A stretch of 6,463 bases of DNA, taken from contig JAGQVR010000163.1 in NCBI GenBank assembly GCA_020437875.1, forward strand, positions 1-6,463, written 5' to 3'. The position numbers were made by a program, and so were the translations under genes. The number at the start of each line of letters is the position of its first letter. The first letter of the stretch is position 1. The DNA comes from Flavobacteriales bacterium. GTDB taxonomy: Bacteria; Bacteroidota; Bacteroidia; Flavobacteriales_F; PHOS-HE28. Under the pieces are notes generated by a model, which saw only the letters and a program-made list of their open reading frames with translations, ran no database searches and was not told where the DNA came from. This document shows positions 5,516 through 6,463 of the stretch, piece by piece.

Positions 5516-6260
5516 ACCCCTTGGCGAGCACCTCCTTCGCATACGCATACCCCACCCGCTCGATCTCGGCCAGGTGCCTGAGGTCGAACATGCCGAAGCG
5601 CGCAAGCTCCGGTGGTTCGATGTAGAGCCGGCAACCTGCAGCGCTGCGGGCCACCATCGGCCGGAAGCTGAGGTGGAAGACCCTGTCGATCGTGGCGGCC
5701 ACGCGACGTCGGTCCTTCCAGGGTGGCAATGGGTTCACGTACACCGCGATGGTCTCGGCGCGACGATCGGTGAAGGGCTCGATGGGCAGGTTGTTGCTGA
5801 GACCGCCGTCCACATAGGGCACCCCATCGATCACCATCGCGGGAAAGACCACGGGGACCGCGCTGGCCGCGAGCAAAGCAGGCACCAATGGACCACTGCT
5901 GAAGATGCATTGCGCACCGGTGACGAAGTCGGTCGCACTGACGTGGAAGGGGATGCGTAACCCCTCGAAGGTGGACGCGCCGAGGTGTGCCTCGAGCAGG
6001 TCGCCGATGCTGCGTTGAGTGAGCCGATCGCCCCGCAGCACGCGCCAGCGCGTCAAGTGCAGGCCCCACTCATCACGCACCAAGCGGGACAATTCCTTGG
6101 GCGACCAGCCTGCAGCGATAAAGGCACCCACCAGTGCACCTGCACTTGTTGCGCTGATGGCGGAGGGAAGGATGCCAGCCTCGGCGCATGCGTCCAGCAC
6201 GCCGATGTGTGCCACGCCGCGGGCACCGCCACCGGAGAGCACGAAGGGTACCTGTTCCAT
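5514..6260 (-). CDS. Patatin-like phospholipase family protein
   Basis: 248 residues. Patatin-like enzymes are lipid acyl hydrolases with a Ser-Asp dyad; bacterial short forms resemble RssA and NTE-type proteins. The oxyanion-hole motif SGGGARG is at residues 9-15, the nucleophile elbow is ATSAG with Ser39, and the catalytic Asp is Asp151 in VDGGLSNNLPIEP. All are in the normal order and spacing, so the protein should be active. The usual first Gly of the G.S.G elbow is Ala37 here. There is no signal peptide or autotransporter domain, so it is probably cytoplasmic or attached to the inner membrane. The ATG at 6260 places the GGGARG motif ten residues from the N-terminus, normal for the family. 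It begins 24 bp after the stop of an upstream minus-strand gene and has no promoter box or Shine-Dalgarno at its start, so the two are likely co-transcribed. The substrate is not predictable. Confidence 0.9.
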   Translation of the reverse strand: MEQVPFVLSGGGARGVAHIGVLDACAEAGILPSAISATSAGALVGAFIAAGWSPKELSRLVRDEWGLHLTRWRVLRGDRLTQRSIGDLLEAHLGASTFEGLRIPFHVSATDFVTGAQCIFSSGPLVPALLAASAVPVVFPAMVIDGVPYVDGGLSNNLPIEPFTDRRAETIAVYVNPLPPWKDRRRVAATIDRVFHLSFRPMVARSAAGCRLYIEPPELARFGMFDLRHLAEIERVGYAYAKEVLAKG

Positions 6261-6284
6261 CGGGCTGTGAAGATCGGCAGCAGA

Positions 6285-6463
6285 TCACTCCTCCCGCTCC
6301 ACCTGGTCCTTGATCAACCGCTCCATCGCGGCGTTGATCCGTTGCGTGCGCTCGTCGCGTTCGGCCACCACGGGTCGTGAGAGCAAGGGCGAGGTCTTCA
6401 CCGCCTTGTCATGCAAGAAGCCGACCACCTTTTCGTTCGCGGCGCTTACCTCCATACCGATGC
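6285..6463 (-). CDS. Hypothetical protein, C-terminal part (partial)
   Basis: An open frame enters from the right edge and ends in TGA at 6285-6287, giving the last 59 residues. I do not recognise it. The visible part is rich in charged residues and looks helical (VAERDERTQRINAAMERLIK, ending DQVEREE), with no Cys and no membrane segment. An ATG at 6455 could start a 57-residue protein, but the frame stays open to the edge, so a longer protein is equally possible. Coding is supported by GC-rich third positions and by tight spacing (24 bp) to the patatin gene on the same strand, which suggests an operon. Confidence 0.6.
   Translation of the reverse strand, partial: IGMEVSAANEKVVGFLHDKAVKTSPLLSRPVVAERDERTQRINAAMERLIKDQVEREE

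Noticed and set aside
5248..6069. 273-codon minus-strand open frame overlapping the patatin and DUF1801 genes
   Set aside because: It is out of frame with the patatin gene, which has all its catalytic motifs, and its composition (Arg, Pro, Ser-rich) is that of an out-of-frame shadow.

Overview
The window looks like chromosomal DNA of a fairly GC-rich member of the Bacteroidota, probably Flavobacteriales-like. Three things support this. Two secreted proteins end in type IX secretion (T9SS) type A sorting domains, which are a Bacteroidota feature. Perfect copies of the Bacteroidota -7 promoter element TAnnTTTG sit directly in front of two genes. Shine-Dalgarno sequences are essentially absent. 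The assignment is inference from these signatures; no rRNA or other marker gene is present.

Layout. (1) 1-492, minus: the N-terminal cobalamin-binding domain of a fused isobutyryl-CoA mutase (IcmF), cut by the window edge. (2) 493-1077: about 585 bp with no gene I can support, but with several inverted repeats near the icmF start. (3) 1078-3612, minus: an 844-residue secreted protein made of 14 delta-60 (DUF5122-type beta-propeller) repeats plus a T9SS sorting domain. It is lower in GC than its neighbours. (4) 3613-3712: a 100-bp divergent promoter region. (5) 3713-4450, plus: a 245-residue, Cys/His-rich secreted T9SS cargo protein. (6) 4603-5025, plus: a five-helix, half-size EamA/DMT membrane transporter. 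(7) 5090-5461, plus: a DUF1801 protein. (8) 5514-6260, minus: a patatin-like phospholipase, convergent with the DUF1801 gene. (9) 6285-6463, minus: the C-terminus of an unrecognised charged protein, probably in an operon with the patatin gene.

The genes do not form one obvious pathway. The clearest functional link is the divergent pair of T9SS cargo genes, which share one short intergenic region and could be co-regulated. The icmF, EamA, DUF1801 and patatin genes look like ordinary housekeeping or accessory metabolism.

I did not find a convincing new defence or mobile system: no transposase, CRISPR array, tRNA or rRNA is visible. The most interesting signals are -7 promoter boxes placed so close to start codons that the mRNAs should be leaderless or nearly so, the 14-blade repeat count (2 x 7) of the secreted propeller protein, and the compact Cys/His module of the small cargo protein.
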